Assembly (NCBI GenBank): GCA_018818835.1
Contig: JAHIRD010000019.1
Coordinates: forward strand, 26,438 to 90,437
Direction of reading: 5' to 3'
From: Pseudomonadota bacterium
GTDB lineage: Bacteria > Desulfobacterota > Desulfobacteria > Desulfobacterales > Desulfolunaceae
Length of the DNA: 64,000 nucleotides
The notes below the pieces were generated by a model. It did not search any database, was not told the DNA's origin, and worked only from the letters and a program-made list of their open reading frames with translations. This document shows positions 1 to 8,957 of the stretch, in pieces. The position numbers and the translations under genes were made by a program. The first letter of the stretch is position 1; each line of letters begins with the position of its first letter.

Positions 1-2144
1 CCTGTCGTAAAGGCTTAAACGTCATCTATCACCAGTATCCCAAAGGACGCCTCACTGAACCCTTGAAAAAGGTGAACAACACCTTTGTTCCCATTTCATG
101 GGATCAGGCCCTTGACGAAATTGCCGAAAAACTAAAAGCAACCATAGATGAGCACGGCCCCAGGTCTCTGGCCTACCTGGGCTCCAGCGCCCAGGGCGGT
201 CATTTTGAAGCGGCATTTGGTGTCAGCCTGCTCCGGAGCCTGGGGTCACAATACATGTACAGCTCAGGGGGCCAGGAGTTCAGCGGATCCTGGTGGCTTC
301 AAGGACGCATGTTCGGAAAACAGTACAACATCACCGGACCGGATGACCATGAAACCGAGATGCTCGTGGCATGGGGCTGGAACGGAATGCAGAGCCACCA
401 GATACCCCAGGCCCGGAAAATACTGAAAAAGATCAGTCAGGATCCGGAGCGACTTCTGGTGGCGATTGACCCCAGACGTAGCGAAACCGCAGCCATTGCC
501 AACATACATCTGGCCATCAGGCCCGGAACCGACGCCCTTTTGATGAAAGCCATGATCGCCCTTATCCTGGCCCAAGGATGGGAGGACACAGCTTATATTG
601 AGGCCCATGTCGAAGGGTTTGAAACCATCCGTCCCTGGTTTGAAAACATGGATGTCCGTTCTGCCATTGAGGTCTGCGAACTTTCCTATGAAACCGTCCA
701 TGAATTATGTCGACTGATGACCACCAGACGCTGGAGTGTGCACCCGGACCTGGGCATCTACATGGGACGACACAGCACCCTCAATTCATATTTCATGAAT
801 ATTTTAGGCGCCATTTGCGGCATTTTCGGTAAACGGGGCGGGAACATCATCCCTGGCATGGTCATGCCTATGGGGTTTCATGCGGACGAGCGCAACCCCA
901 AAACCTGGCGGACCGTGACTACAAACATGCCGCCGGCTGCCGCTGGATCGTTTCCGCCAAGTGTGCTTCCTGAAGAAATCCTGAGCGATCATCCCGAGAG
1001 GCTTCGGGCCATCATTGTCAGTGCATGCAACCCCTTGCGGGCCTGGCCGGACACCCAGGCCCTGGAAAAAGCCTTTTCCAGCCTTGACCTCCTGGTGGTC
1101 CATGACATTGTCATGAGTGAGACGGCACGTTTGGCTGATTATGTTCTGCCCTGCCGAACCTTTTATGAGTCCTGGGACGGGACATTTTTCCCCATGACCT
1201 ATCCCAATGTCTACTTTCAAATGAGACGCCCTGTTGTTCAGCCCCCGGAACAATGCCTGGAATCGTCCCAGATCTTTACACGGCTGGCCCTTAAGCTGGG
1301 CCTGGTCCCGGAAATCCCCGCTGGGGTATTGGAAGCCGTAGCCCAGGACCGAATGACCTTTGGCGCCAAACTCATGGAGTGGATCGGAACCCATCCCGAG
1401 CACCTGCCCAAAATGACATTCATTCTTGCCGAAACACTGGGTAAACACTGGAACAGTGCCGCCCTTGCAGCCCTGTGGGGCATGATGATGACCGCACCCA
1501 AAGCCTTTAGAAAAAATGCCGCTCGGATCGGTTTTGAGACTGGGTTTGACATGGGTGACAGAATTTTCCAAGCCATTCTTGATTCTCCCCAGGGGCTATG
1601 GGTCGGAACGGCTGATGTGGCAAACAACCTGGATGCGGTTCGAACCCCTTCGGGTAAAATTGAGCTTCTTGTTCCGGAAATGGAAGACTTGGCCAAACGC
1701 ATTGATGCCCAAAGCGAAACTGAAGGCCTCTGCATGCCCGATAACTTTCCTTTTGTCTTGAATGCGGGCCGTCACATGGACACCAACATCAACACCCTCA
1801 TGCGCAATCCCGAATGGAACAAGGGAAAACGTGCCTGTACCGTTGCGATCAACCCAACGGATGCACAAAAACTTAGCCTTGACAATGGCGACTCTGTTCG
1901 GGTAACAACCGAAGCCGGAAGTGCAGTGGGTGAAATCGAGGTCTCAGACCAGGTTCGAATCGGGTCGGTCCTTATTCCCCACGGCTTTGGCTTGATCTAC
2001 GATGGAAACGTATACGGCATCAATGTCAACCACTTGACTAAAAATACCCATCGGGACTTCATAGGCACCCCCATACACCGGTTTGTGCCCTGTGGATTGG
2101 AAAAGGTCATGAAGAAAAACATGCCTCCGGCGGCCAGCTTTTAG
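1..2144 (+). CDS. Molybdopterin-dependent oxidoreductase (DMSO reductase family), 5' end outside window
   Basis: The reading frame is open from the first complete codon (position 3, a Cys followed by RKGL), so the gene starts before the window and TTG at 63 is not its start. The Cys is probably the last ligand of the N-terminal 4Fe-4S cluster normal in this family. Body motifs include AIDPRRSETA, typical of Mo-bis-MGD binding, then a C-terminal molydopterin-binding domain (AGRHMDTN, AINPTDAQKL, PHGFG). No signal peptide can be judged. The substrate is not identifiable; no electron-transfer subunit follows. The next gene encodes an FmdE/MoeA-like protein, which fits molybdenum-enzyme biogenesis. 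Family confident, substrate unknown. Confidence 0.93.
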   Translation, partial: CRKGLNVIYHQYPKGRLTEPLKKVNNTFVPISWDQALDEIAEKLKATIDEHGPRSLAYLGSSAQGGHFEAAFGVSLLRSLGSQYMYSSGGQEFSGSWWLQGRMFGKQYNITGPDDHETEMLVAWGWNGMQSHQIPQARKILKKISQDPERLLVAIDPRRSETAAIANIHLAIRPGTDALLMKAMIALILAQGWEDTAYIEAHVEGFETIRPWFENMDVRSAIEVCELSYETVHELCRLMTTRRWSVHPDLGIYMGRHSTLNSYFMNILGAICGIFGKRGGNIIPGMVMPMGFHADERNPKTWRTVTTNMPPAAAGSFPPSVLPEEILSDHPERLRAIIVSACNPLRAWPDTQALEKAFSSLDLLVVHDIVMSETARLADYVLPCRTFYESWDGTFFPMTYPNVYFQMRRPVVQPPEQCLESSQIFTRLALKLGLVPEIPAGVLEAVAQDRMTFGAKLMEWIGTHPEHLPKMTFILAETLGKHWNSAALAALWGMMMTAPKAFRKNAARIGFETGFDMGDRIFQAILDSPQGLWVGTADVANNLDAVRTPSGKIELLVPEMEDLAKRIDAQSETEGLCMPDNFPFVLNAGRHMDTNINTLMRNPEWNKGKRACTVAINPTDAQKLSLDNGDSVRVTTEAGSAVGEIEVSDQVRIGSVLIPHGFGLIYDGNVYGINVNHLTKNTHRDFIGTPIHRFVPCGLEKVMKKNMPPAASF

Positions 2145-2334
2145 AAAGCTGGGCAAATGGGTTGAGTCATTATTCTTGTCCCAGGCCAGAGTTAGGGCGC
2201 GAGTATATTAGGGTGATTTTTATATTTTTTTTTGGTTGTGGCTGTGCCGCGCTGTGCTCTTCGTGTGATTCAGTGAGCCTCTCGAACGGGTGGTGGATAA
2301 AATACCGAAATGACATATTCGGAAAGGATTTAAA

Positions 2335-3924
2335 ATGAAGATACGCGGCATGGCAATCGATGACTATCTGGCAAAGGTTAAACAGTTTCACGGGCATCTG
2401 GCTCCGGGCATGGTTTGTGGGGGTTTCATGGTGGAGTTGGCTTACCGTAATTTACCTGAAGAGGGTTTTTACGATGTCATTGCCGAAACACGGGCCTGCC
2501 TACCCGATGCCATCCAGATACTGACCCCCTGCACCATCGGAAACGGCTGGCTTCAGATTATCGACACCGGCCGGTTTGCACTCATGTTTTACGATAAATA
2601 CACCGGCCAGGGAGTTCGTGTGGCCATGGATCCCTCACGATTGAAAAACTGGCCCGAAGCCCATACCTGGGCCATGAAACTCAAACCAAAAAAGGAACAG
2701 GACAAAAAAAGACTCTTTGAAGAAATCATAGAGGCCGGTCCGAAACTATATAAGGTTGAGCGAATCCAGGTCGATCGTGACAAATTCCCGAAAAAAGGAA
2801 AAATTTTCATCTGTGATTCCTGCCGGGAAAGTTACAGAGGATCCGAGGCCGGTCGTTGCGAGGCCTGCCAGGGCAAGGTCCCTTTTTCACAAGCCCGTGA
2901 GAATTCTTCGGGTTTGACGCCCATTTCTGTGGATAATGCTTCGGGGAAAACAGCTCTGCACGATATGACCCGGATCCAGGCCTGTGTCAGCAAAGGCCCT
3001 GCGCTCAACAAGGGTGACACCATCAAACCAGGTGATATCAATCTACTGAAGTCCATGGGTAAGGAGCATATCTACGTGGAGGGGGACGGGCCATCCGACA
3101 AAACCCATATCCATGAAAACGATGCGGCCCTTGCCTTTGCCAAGGCCATGAAAGGTGACGGAATCTCCTTTGATCCGAGCCCCCATGAAGGGAAGATTGA
3201 TTTTACAGCTGACAGAGATGGAGTCCTTTGTATTGACACACAGCGCTTAATTCGATTTAACCGGCACCAGGGTGTCATGTGTGCAACAAAGCATTCATTC
3301 ATACCCGTCACAAAAAAAATGACCGTGGCAGGAACCCGGGCCATTCCCCTTTATCTCCCGAAAACCCTGTTCGAATCGGCCATGAAAGTCCTTGAAGACG
3401 GACCGCTCCTCTGGGTTGAGCCCTACAGGTTAAAACACATGGGCATCCTTGTAACCGGAACCGAGGTGGCCCAGGGCCTTGTCCAGGATGGCTTCACACC
3501 GATTCTGGACAATTGTGCACGTCATTTCAAGCTCCAGGTCGTTGATCGGGTCATTGTTCCGGATGACCGAAACAAAATCGCCTGTGCCGCCCAGGATCTG
3601 ATCACACGGGGAGCCGAGGTCCTTGTGGTCACCGGCGGGCTGTCCGTGGACCCCGACGATGTCACCCGGGCTGCTCTTCTGGACGCCGGCATGGTAAACG
3701 AGATCTACGGCTCACCGGTCCTCCCCGGAGCCATGACTCTGATTGGCCAGATCGGGACCTGCAGGGTTATCGGAGTTCCGGCAGGGGCTCTTTATTTCAA
3801 CCGAACCGCCTTTGATCTCATTTTCCCGAGACTTTTGGCCGACATGCCTCTGACACAAGCCGATGTCGCCTTATTGGCCGAAGGCGGTTTTCTGGATTCC
3901 CAGAGACGGGAAAAGCTCCCATGA
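2335..3924 (+). CDS. FmdE / zinc ribbon / MoeA-N-like / MoCF (MogA-type) fusion protein
   Basis: 529 residues, ATG preceded by GGAAAGGA. Residues about 10-150 are an FmdE domain (FHGHLAPG, LTPCTIGNGW), known from genes beside formylmethanofuran and other molybdenum enzymes. A four-cysteine zinc ribbon lies around 160-180 (CDSC...CEAC). Residues about 200-360 resemble the MoeA N-terminal region (HDMTRI, KGPALNKGD, MGKEHIYVE). A molybdopterin-binding MoCF domain follows from about 368 (GILVTGTEVAQG, VVTGGLSVDPDD). It probably helps deliver or insert molybdenum cofactor, plausibly for the oxidoreductase just upstream; the 190-base gap leaves co-transcription open. Exact activity is untested. Confidence 0.9.
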   Translation: MKIRGMAIDDYLAKVKQFHGHLAPGMVCGGFMVELAYRNLPEEGFYDVIAETRACLPDAIQILTPCTIGNGWLQIIDTGRFALMFYDKYTGQGVRVAMDPSRLKNWPEAHTWAMKLKPKKEQDKKRLFEEIIEAGPKLYKVERIQVDRDKFPKKGKIFICDSCRESYRGSEAGRCEACQGKVPFSQARENSSGLTPISVDNASGKTALHDMTRIQACVSKGPALNKGDTIKPGDINLLKSMGKEHIYVEGDGPSDKTHIHENDAALAFAKAMKGDGISFDPSPHEGKIDFTADRDGVLCIDTQRLIRFNRHQGVMCATKHSFIPVTKKMTVAGTRAIPLYLPKTLFESAMKVLEDGPLLWVEPYRLKHMGILVTGTEVAQGLVQDGFTPILDNCARHFKLQVVDRVIVPDDRNKIACAAQDLITRGAEVLVVTGGLSVDPDDVTRAALLDAGMVNEIYGSPVLPGAMTLIGQIGTCRVIGVPAGALYFNRTAFDLIFPRLLADMPLTQADVALLAEGGFLDSQRREKLP

Positions 3925-3931
3925 TCAATAC

Positions 3932-3983
3932 GTCCAATATTGGACCGGACCTTTAAGATTCTTTATCGAAACAGTCTTAAAGG
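3932..3983. other. Two palindromes after the FmdE gene
   Basis: A perfect 14-bp palindrome, GTCCAATATTGGAC (3932-3945), is followed by a 9-bp inverted repeat, CCTTTAAGA (3950-3958) and TCTTAAAGG (3975-3983). Either could form a hairpin at the end of the upstream transcript. There is no T-run, so a standard intrinsic terminator is not shown. Confidence 0.4.
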
Positions 3984-4020
3984 CTCCGCATGTATTTTGG
4001 GGTTCATTGCGTGTCATTTA

Positions 4021-4049
4021 TTGACAATAAAGTTACAAATGAGTTATCA
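4021..4049 (+). promoter_or_regulatory. Possible sigma70 promoter for the DUF2167 gene
   Basis: A perfect TTGACA at 4021-4026 is followed after 17 bases by TTATCA, a poor -10 box, about 55 bases before the start codon. It is the best candidate in this gap but rests on sequence alone. Confidence 0.3.
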
Positions 4050-4104
4050 ATTCAAACCGTTTAACGTTTGTGCCTATAAATGACCTAACTCATGAGGATA
4101 TGTG

Positions 4105-4989
4105 ATGAAAAAATCAGCACTGGTATTTCTTTGTCTTTTCCTGGCTGTCTTGACACCCCTTGCTTATGCCGAAGACCCACAGCCCACAGAAATGACCCTG
4201 GCTGAATTTGAAGCAACACTGAATTACCAGCACGGAGACATTGACCTTCCCGATGGAATCGCCACATTAAAATTACCCGAATCATTCCGTTATCTGGACC
4301 CTGAAGACACCGAACGGGTTCTGGTCATGGCCTGGGGAAACCCTGAAGGTGACGGCACCCTGGGCATGCTTTTCCCCTCGGACATCAGTCCCCTTACTGA
4401 AGATGGCTGGGGAGTGATTATCACCTATGAGGAAGACGGCTATGTTTCGGATAAAGATGCCGACAGCATTGATTACGAAGATTTGCTCAAAGAGATGAAG
4501 GACGGCGTGGCCGAGGCCAATAAGGAACGGGAAAAGCTGGGCTATGAATCCATGGAATTTGTAGGATGGGCGGCCAAGCCCTATTACGATAAGGAGTCGC
4601 ACAAACTTTACTGGGCCAAAGAGTTGAGCTTCGGAGAAAACCCCGTCCACACCCTTAATTACAATGTCCGCATTCTCGGCAGAAAAGGCGTCCTTGTTCT
4701 CAATGCTGTGGCCGGAATAAACCAGGTTTCAGCCATTGCAAACGACATGAACCAGGTCATTGCCTTCACAGACTTCAACCCGGGCCATCGGTATTCCGAA
4801 TACAATTCAAAAACTGACAAGGCCGCGGCCTATGGCCTGGCTGCCCTGGTTGCCGGCGGCATCGGGGCCAAAACCGGATTGTTCGCCAAACTCATCGGCC
4901 TGCTCATCGCAGCCAAGAAATTTGTCATTGTCGGCTTTATTGCCCTGGTGGGAATTCTGTCTCGGATATTCAAACGTAAAGAGCCCTGA
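4105..4989 (+). CDS. DUF2167 family membrane protein
   Basis: A secreted or membrane-anchored protein of unknown biochemical role. The ATG at 4105 lies behind GAGGA and one codon after an in-frame GTG; the ATG gives a clean signal peptide (KKSALVFLCLFLAVLTPLAYA). The middle has DUF2167 hallmarks: WGVIITYEEDGYVSD, GYESMEFVGWA, PYYDKESHKLYWAKEL and NYNVRILGRKGVLVLNAVA. One or two hydrophobic helices close the protein (residues about 250-285) before a basic RIFKRKEP tail, so the domain probably faces the periplasm with a C-terminal anchor. No neighbour suggests a pathway. Confidence 0.85.
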   Translation: MKKSALVFLCLFLAVLTPLAYAEDPQPTEMTLAEFEATLNYQHGDIDLPDGIATLKLPESFRYLDPEDTERVLVMAWGNPEGDGTLGMLFPSDISPLTEDGWGVIITYEEDGYVSDKDADSIDYEDLLKEMKDGVAEANKEREKLGYESMEFVGWAAKPYYDKESHKLYWAKELSFGENPVHTLNYNVRILGRKGVLVLNAVAGINQVSAIANDMNQVIAFTDFNPGHRYSEYNSKTDKAAAYGLAALVAGGIGAKTGLFAKLIGLLIAAKKFVIVGFIALVGILSRIFKRKEP

Positions 4990-5076
4990 TAGCGTCGCAT
5001 TTAAATGTCACCGAAGGGAACGTTGCATCATCCTAATTATGGTGTTTGATCTATACCCATGAGGTATCTTTTGTGT

Positions 5077-5110
5077 GAACAAGGGCACCCACGGGGGGAT
5101 TGCCCCTACC
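5077..5110. repeat. REP-like palindrome, copy 1
   Basis: GAACAAGGGCA at the left and TGCCCCTACC at the right flank a variable inner stem (CCCACGGGGGGAT). The same flanks in opposite orientation occur at 17209-17239 with a different inner stem, so this is a dispersed short palindrome rather than a chance hairpin. It lies between the convergent DUF2167 gene and regulator gene and could also act in 3'-end formation. Confidence 0.6.
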
Positions 5111-5139
5111 AGTTTCGGGCGATTTCAAGATTTAAACGA

Positions 5140-6039
5140 TTATATCAGTGCCGACTGATCCGGGGGAATGTAAGGAAACCGTTTGACGATCATGTCCAGA
5201 AGAAACCGGTCGATTTCTTCATAGGAGTATTTTTCGTCAAAGGTCATGCGCAGGGACATCATTTCAATGATCCCCACCATGGTATAGGAAAAAAGCTCCG
5301 GCTCGATGTCTCGAAATATTCCGGCATTGATAAGGGATCGCACTTCTTCAATCAAGGGTTTTGTCATATCCTCGTATGCTTTTTTAACCATATTCCCGGC
5401 CCAGACATCCCGGCTGGTCTCTGAACGAAGGCAATTAATAATTTCACTGTATTTTTGGTAATTTGCATAAAACACATGGGCCCTGATAAACATGCGGTTC
5501 AGGGGGTCTTTTTCATGCATGATGGCGTCCCTGAACCGAGTATTGATGTCCTCAAGCACATCGGTGACCACCGCTTCGAAAAGTTCCTGTTTGTTTTTAA
5601 AATAAATATAAAATGCACCTGTGGAGATTCCCAAGGCATGGGTAATATCATTGATGGTGGTTGTCCGGTAGCCTTTTTGGGAAATAATAGAAACCCCACC
5701 CCGGATGATCTGTTTCTTCCGAAGCAGCCTGGATGACCTTAATGGAGAATCCTCGCCATCCGTCCGAGGATCGATGAACGATTCCTTGCCGGACATTTCT
5801 CCGTTTGCAATCATTTTCTTGATAAAGCGCCCGGGCAGGTTTTTTTTCATTTTTGAGATAAAGTTGAGGCGAGCCACGTGACTTTCATTATAATAGCCCA
5901 TGGTCTTACCCGTTTTATCCGGGGCATGCAGCAAGCCACTGCGGAGATAATAGTGAATGGTGGTTCTGGGCACTCCCGTTCGTGTGATCAGGTCACTTAT
6001 TCTCATTGATGATTTTTTCACTTTTCTGTCCCCTGTCAT
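5140..6039 (-). CDS. MerR-TetR hybrid transcriptional regulator
   Basis: The N-terminal segment is a MerR-type winged HTH (MRISDLITRTGVPRTTIHYY, then YYNESHVARLNFI). It is followed by a complete TetR HTH (ITHALGISTGAFYIYFKNKQ) and a TetR ligand/dimer region. Two DNA-binding modules in one chain are unusual but recur in deltaproteobacteria. ATG at 6039 is preferred; TTG at 6081 and ATG at 6006 are alternatives, none with a strong ribosome site. It is divergent from the RND/MMPL export operon and is probably its repressor, acting on sites near 6173-6226 and 8856-8909. The effector is unknown. Confidence 0.85.
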   Translation of the reverse strand: MTGDRKVKKSSMRISDLITRTGVPRTTIHYYLRSGLLHAPDKTGKTMGYYNESHVARLNFISKMKKNLPGRFIKKMIANGEMSGKESFIDPRTDGEDSPLRSSRLLRKKQIIRGGVSIISQKGYRTTTINDITHALGISTGAFYIYFKNKQELFEAVVTDVLEDINTRFRDAIMHEKDPLNRMFIRAHVFYANYQKYSEIINCLRSETSRDVWAGNMVKKAYEDMTKPLIEEVRSLINAGIFRDIEPELFSYTMVGIIEMMSLRMTFDEKYSYEEIDRFLLDMIVKRFPYIPPDQSALI

Positions 6040-6172
6040 AGCTGTATACTTTTTATATATCCTATTCAAATATTCCGTCAAGCAGATATCTCAGAAAGAG
6101 CACGATGGCATCAAAACCTATAGCTACTTAATATAACAGGATTTTAAATATTAATGGGTGGCCATATATTAT

Positions 6173-6226
6173 TTGACATTTGTTTAAAACAAAGATATCC
6201 ATTCCCAGAGATATGAATATGTCTTC
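6173..6226 (+). promoter_or_regulatory. Promoter and putative operator ahead of the RND permease gene
   Basis: TTGACA (6173-6178), a 17-base spacer and TATCCA (6196-6201) are followed by TATGAATATGTCTTC (6212-6226). The same TTGACA-17-TATCCATTC arrangement occurs at 8856-8887. The same 15-mer occurs there as its exact reverse complement (8895-8909). Two matching promoter plus site combinations in one cluster suggest co-regulation, most simply by the divergent MerR-TetR protein. Confidence 0.5.
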
Positions 6227-6301
6227 ACATCCGAAATCCGGATAGAGCACCACCAGTTAGGATTTCCTTATCAATTTTTTTTCATCCCAGGATGGCTCCT
6301 C

Positions 6302-8671
6302 GTGAATTCTTTAATAGATCGTATTGTTCGTTATTACAAATATATAGCTATTATTATAATCATCTGTACCCTTCCCTTTGGCTATTTTTACACAAAACAG
6401 CGTTATTTCAACCATGTGAACATGTTTTTTGAAAAAGATGATCCGGCCATCGTGTTTTACAAACAGTTCCAGGAGCAGTTCGGCAATGACGAGATTGCTG
6501 CCATTGTATTCAAAGCCGATGATATTTTCACCCAAAAAAACATACGCATTATCCAGGGCATTTCCCGGGCGGCCAAATCCATGGATGGCGTGGAGACCGT
6601 GATGAGCCTGACCGAGGAGGAAATTCCAAAGGGTAATGGTGACACGGTGGATTTTCTCAAACTTGTACCCGATGATATGGAACTTAACGATGCCAATCTG
6701 GAAACCATCCGGAAAGAATGTATGGCTCATCCTTTGGTTGTGGGCAATCTTATCTCAAAGGACGGCACCACCACAGCCATCATGATTGAACTTGCCCCCA
6801 TCGCGTCCAACGAACTCAAAAAAGACATTCTCAACACCCTGCGTGACAAGGCTGAACAAGTGGCAGGAAACAACGCGACCCTCTATTATTCGGGGGGGCC
6901 CTACCTTGAGGTGGAGATCGAAGGACTCACCACGTCGGATAATACACGATTCACGCCCATCACTTTTTTCATCATTATCTTCGTGGTGTACATGATGCTC
7001 AGAAATTTCACCCTGTCCATTCTTGGCCAGATCAATGTCTCGGTGACAGTTATCTGGGGCATCGGCTTTCTGATCATGTGCGGGGAAAGCATCAATACGG
7101 TCACCGTGATTATCGCCCCGGTCCTTTTGGCCATCTCCATTGCAGACTCCATACATATCCTGTCATATTATAAGGAGTGCTACCGAAAAAATGGCGGCCA
7201 CCACAAAGAAGCTGTGGCTGAAGCTGCCAAAACCCTCTGGTTTCCCTGCCTGTTCACCAGCATGACCACGGGCATCGGTTATCTTTCCTTTGTGACCACC
7301 ACGGTCAGGCCCGTGAAAATTGTTGGAATTTTTACATCCATTGGCGTGATGACCGCCTTTATCATGACCATTGTTTTTCTTCCCACCCTGATGATGGTTT
7401 TCAGGAAACGCATCGAAAAAGGCCTTGATCTAAAAAAGCAGCACACACCTATTTTCAAAAAGGACTATTTTATGTCAGTCCTCGTTTTTTTAGGCGAGAA
7501 CGTTACCCGGCACTACAAAATCATCAGTGTCTTTTTTTTGCTTATTACCATCATAACCTCCCTGGGCATTCTCAAGCTCCGATTCGAAACAGACTTTGTC
7601 AGCTATCTGAAAGATGACAATAAAATCAAGCAGGATATCCGATTTATTGAAGACAACATCCGGGGAACCGTGCCCGTGGAAGTTGTTTTTGAGGCCACAT
7701 CGCCCCAGTTTGATTTCACCCATCCTGAAAGCCTCAAGCTTATCGAAAAAATCCAGATCGATGTCATGGACGAGATGAGTGGACGATTCACCACCTCTTT
7801 TTCCGTGGCCGATTATATCAAGGAAATCAACCGGGCCTTCAACGAAGGGAATAAGGCCTTTGATATCATCCCGGACAACCCGGAGGATGTGGTGGATTAT
7901 TTTGAGATAGGAGACGAGAGTATCCTCAAGCGGCTCATCTCTCCGGACAGGATGAAAACCCGCATCTCCTTTGCCTCCTGTTTCGGTTCCACCACTGAGT
8001 CCAAGTCCTTTACCCATTACATGGACAACCATGTAAAGCCCCTTCTGGGGGATCGTATGACATATACATTCACAGGCCTTTCCGCCCTTTATATCACCAT
8101 GGACAAAAACCTGAAAATCAGCCAGGCTCGAAGTTTCGGTTCGGCATTCGTTTTGATATTCATCATGATGTTTTTTCTATGCAAAAATGTGAAACTCACG
8201 GTGATCAGCATGATCCCCAACCTCTTCCCCATCTTCGTGACCCTGGGCATCATGGGCTGGCTTGATATCCCCCTTGATGGATCCACCATCATGATTGCAA
8301 GTGTAACCATAGGTATTGCTGTGGACGATACCATTCATTTCATCACCTGGTTCCGAAGAAACTCCCTGGCTGGAATGGATACACAATCAGCTGTCATAAA
8401 AACGTTCAAGGACACGGGAAAACCCATTGTCATGACATCCATTATTCTATGCATTGCCTACTGTGTACTGATAACAGGATCGGTGAAGCCCATCATTGCC
8501 TTTGGAGCTTTGGCCGGATTGGCCATGTTTTTCGCTCTTCTCGGGGATCTGTTCATCCTCCCGTCTCTGATACTGGTATTCAAACCAGCCATCCGTTCCC
8601 CCCGGTCTACCATAAGACCTGTGGAGGCTGTTTCCAATGAAAAAAAACTCCTTTTTGAAACAATGGATTAG
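6302..8671 (+). CDS. RND superfamily exporter, MMPL type
   Basis: 789 residues, GTG start. One N-terminal membrane helix (YKYIAIIIIICTLPFGYFY) precedes a large periplasmic loop and a block of five to six helices (about 215-385). The pattern then repeats: helix near 400, second loop, helices from about 610 to 760. This is the two-fold architecture of RND/MMPL permeases, with sterol-sensing-like segments (VLLAISIADSIHILSYY and TIGIAVDDTIHFITWF) carrying acidic residues for proton coupling. Family members export lipids or hydrophobic molecules. Here it precedes an outer-membrane barrel and a LolA-like protein, suggesting envelope lipid or lipoprotein traffic. The substrate is not known. Confidence 0.92.
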   Translation: MNSLIDRIVRYYKYIAIIIIICTLPFGYFYTKQRYFNHVNMFFEKDDPAIVFYKQFQEQFGNDEIAAIVFKADDIFTQKNIRIIQGISRAAKSMDGVETVMSLTEEEIPKGNGDTVDFLKLVPDDMELNDANLETIRKECMAHPLVVGNLISKDGTTTAIMIELAPIASNELKKDILNTLRDKAEQVAGNNATLYYSGGPYLEVEIEGLTTSDNTRFTPITFFIIIFVVYMMLRNFTLSILGQINVSVTVIWGIGFLIMCGESINTVTVIIAPVLLAISIADSIHILSYYKECYRKNGGHHKEAVAEAAKTLWFPCLFTSMTTGIGYLSFVTTTVRPVKIVGIFTSIGVMTAFIMTIVFLPTLMMVFRKRIEKGLDLKKQHTPIFKKDYFMSVLVFLGENVTRHYKIISVFFLLITIITSLGILKLRFETDFVSYLKDDNKIKQDIRFIEDNIRGTVPVEVVFEATSPQFDFTHPESLKLIEKIQIDVMDEMSGRFTTSFSVADYIKEINRAFNEGNKAFDIIPDNPEDVVDYFEIGDESILKRLISPDRMKTRISFASCFGSTTESKSFTHYMDNHVKPLLGDRMTYTFTGLSALYITMDKNLKISQARSFGSAFVLIFIMMFFLCKNVKLTVISMIPNLFPIFVTLGIMGWLDIPLDGSTIMIASVTIGIAVDDTIHFITWFRRNSLAGMDTQSAVIKTFKDTGKPIVMTSIILCIAYCVLITGSVKPIIAFGALAGLAMFFALLGDLFILPSLILVFKPAIRSPRSTIRPVEAVSNEKKLLFETMD

Positions 8672-8855
8672 GAATAATCGATCATAATACTCATCAATCA
8701 CATCATGCTTGTGATACTGTATACGAACTGCATACCATCTTCATCCATCAGTTCGAGGAAATTTCCTGGGTTTCCAACCCCTTGCATTTTTTCTCATTTC
8801 CATCATACATGTTTGTAATTACAGATTAATAATTACATAAACCGAAAGATAGCAT

Positions 8856-8909
8856 TTGACATTTAAAGGAAACGAAGGTATCCATTCTACACATGAAGAC
8901 ATATTCATA
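8856..8909 (+). promoter_or_regulatory. Second promoter/operator of the export cluster
   Basis: TTGACA (8856-8861), 17 bases, TATCCA (8879-8884), then GAAGACATATTCATA (8895-8909). This matches the region before the RND gene; the last element is the reverse complement of 6212-6226. It lies about 50-100 bases before the barrel gene, so that gene may have its own co-regulated promoter besides read-through. Confidence 0.5.
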
Positions 8910-8957
8910 AGTCACACACAATCACTGCATCACCGAAACAATCACATAGGATTTCAA

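Noticed and set aside
804..1735. Long minus-strand open frames opposite the molybdopterin oxidoreductase
   Set aside because: Shadow frames of a strongly supported gene; no family features.
5059..5424. 121-codon plus-strand frame
   Set aside because: Runs through a REP-like palindrome and antisense to the MerR-TetR gene.
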